Of a stretch of 14,663 nt of DNA, positions 14,564 to 14,663 are shown piece after piece. The translations under genes were made by a program, and so were the position numbers. Within the stretch, counting starts at the first letter, position 1, and each line of letters opens with the position of its first letter. Origin of the DNA: CAZEAN01 sp964510225 (lineage in GTDB: Bacteria; Planctomycetota; Planctomycetia; Isosphaerales; Isosphaeraceae); NCBI GenBank assembly GCA_964510225.1, contig CAZEAN010000140.1:1-14663 (forward strand), given 5' to 3'. The notes beneath the pieces are model-generated. The model was given only the letters and a program-made list of their open reading frames with translations. It ran no database searches and was not told the origin of the DNA.

Positions 14564-14663
14564 CGTGGTCGAGAGTGCTCGGGTCAGAAGGAGGGCCCCC
14601 AGCCCTGGAATCTCACGGAGAGCCTAGACAGCACAGCAAGCATCGCCCACAGGACCCAGCCGC
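14564..14663 (-). pseudogene. upstream fragment of the same gene, apparent frameshift
   Basis: The frame of the downstream gene is open to 14623 and then meets TAG at 14624-14626. Another minus-strand frame is open from the window edge and encodes GWVLWAMLAVLS just before that point. One extra base after about 14622 would join this to ALREIPGLGALLL and the rest of the protein. This supports a one-base deletion (genuine or a sequencing error) in a gene that continues beyond the window. The evidence rests on a short peptide and on remembered family architecture. Confidence 0.35.

Noticed and set aside
1..14663. Mobile elements, CRISPR arrays, tRNA or rRNA genes
   Set aside because: No transposase or integrase motifs, no regularly spaced repeats and no tRNA- or rRNA-like segments were seen on either strand.

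Overview
The window reads as chromosomal DNA of a bacterium, most probably a member of the Planctomycetota. The grounds are the general gene content (an FHA/zinc-ribbon/Ser-Thr kinase fusion, a double-length ABC-2 permease, several large proteins with no named function), the moderately high GC content, and two protein types (the proteins at 151-861 and at the right edge) that I associate from memory with planctomycetes. No rRNA, tRNA, CRISPR array, insertion sequence, integrase or phage structural gene is visible, so this is an ordinary-looking chromosomal stretch. Genus cannot be decided from the sequence alone.

Layout, left to right: an alpha/beta-hydrolase-fold protein (minus, 151-861); galactokinase GalK (plus, 908-2110); a tandem-duplicated ABC-2 type permease (minus, 2071-3999); a diacylglycerol/sphingosine-kinase-family lipid kinase (plus, 4505-5446); an FHA/zinc-ribbon/Ser-Thr protein kinase (minus, 5492-about 6865); pseudouridine-5'-phosphate glycosidase PsuG (plus, 7058-7978); a YugP-type membrane zinc metallopeptidase (minus, 8003-8701); a gene-poor stretch; a two-domain peptidoglycan-binding plus L,D-transpeptidase-like protein (plus, 9191-10045); a 706-residue acidic protein of unknown function (plus, 10330-12450); an Eis-like GNAT acetyltransferase (minus, 12571-13848); and the C-terminal part of an unnamed protein that looks frame-disrupted and runs into the right edge (minus, 14030-14663).

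The genes do not form an obvious pathway. The first eight alternate strand one by one, with gaps of only 24-46 bp or a 40-bp overlap at several junctions, so most are probably monocistronic. The only same-strand neighbours are 9191/10330 (284 bp apart) and the last two minus-strand genes. galK has no galT or galE beside it, psuG has no psuK, and the permease has no ATPase in the window.

The least explained part is 8.7-12.45 kb: a decayed-looking coding fragment, a peptidoglycan-active-looking protein without a signal peptide, and a large acidic orphan. It is the best place to look for something new, but nothing in the sequence proves that these genes form a system.
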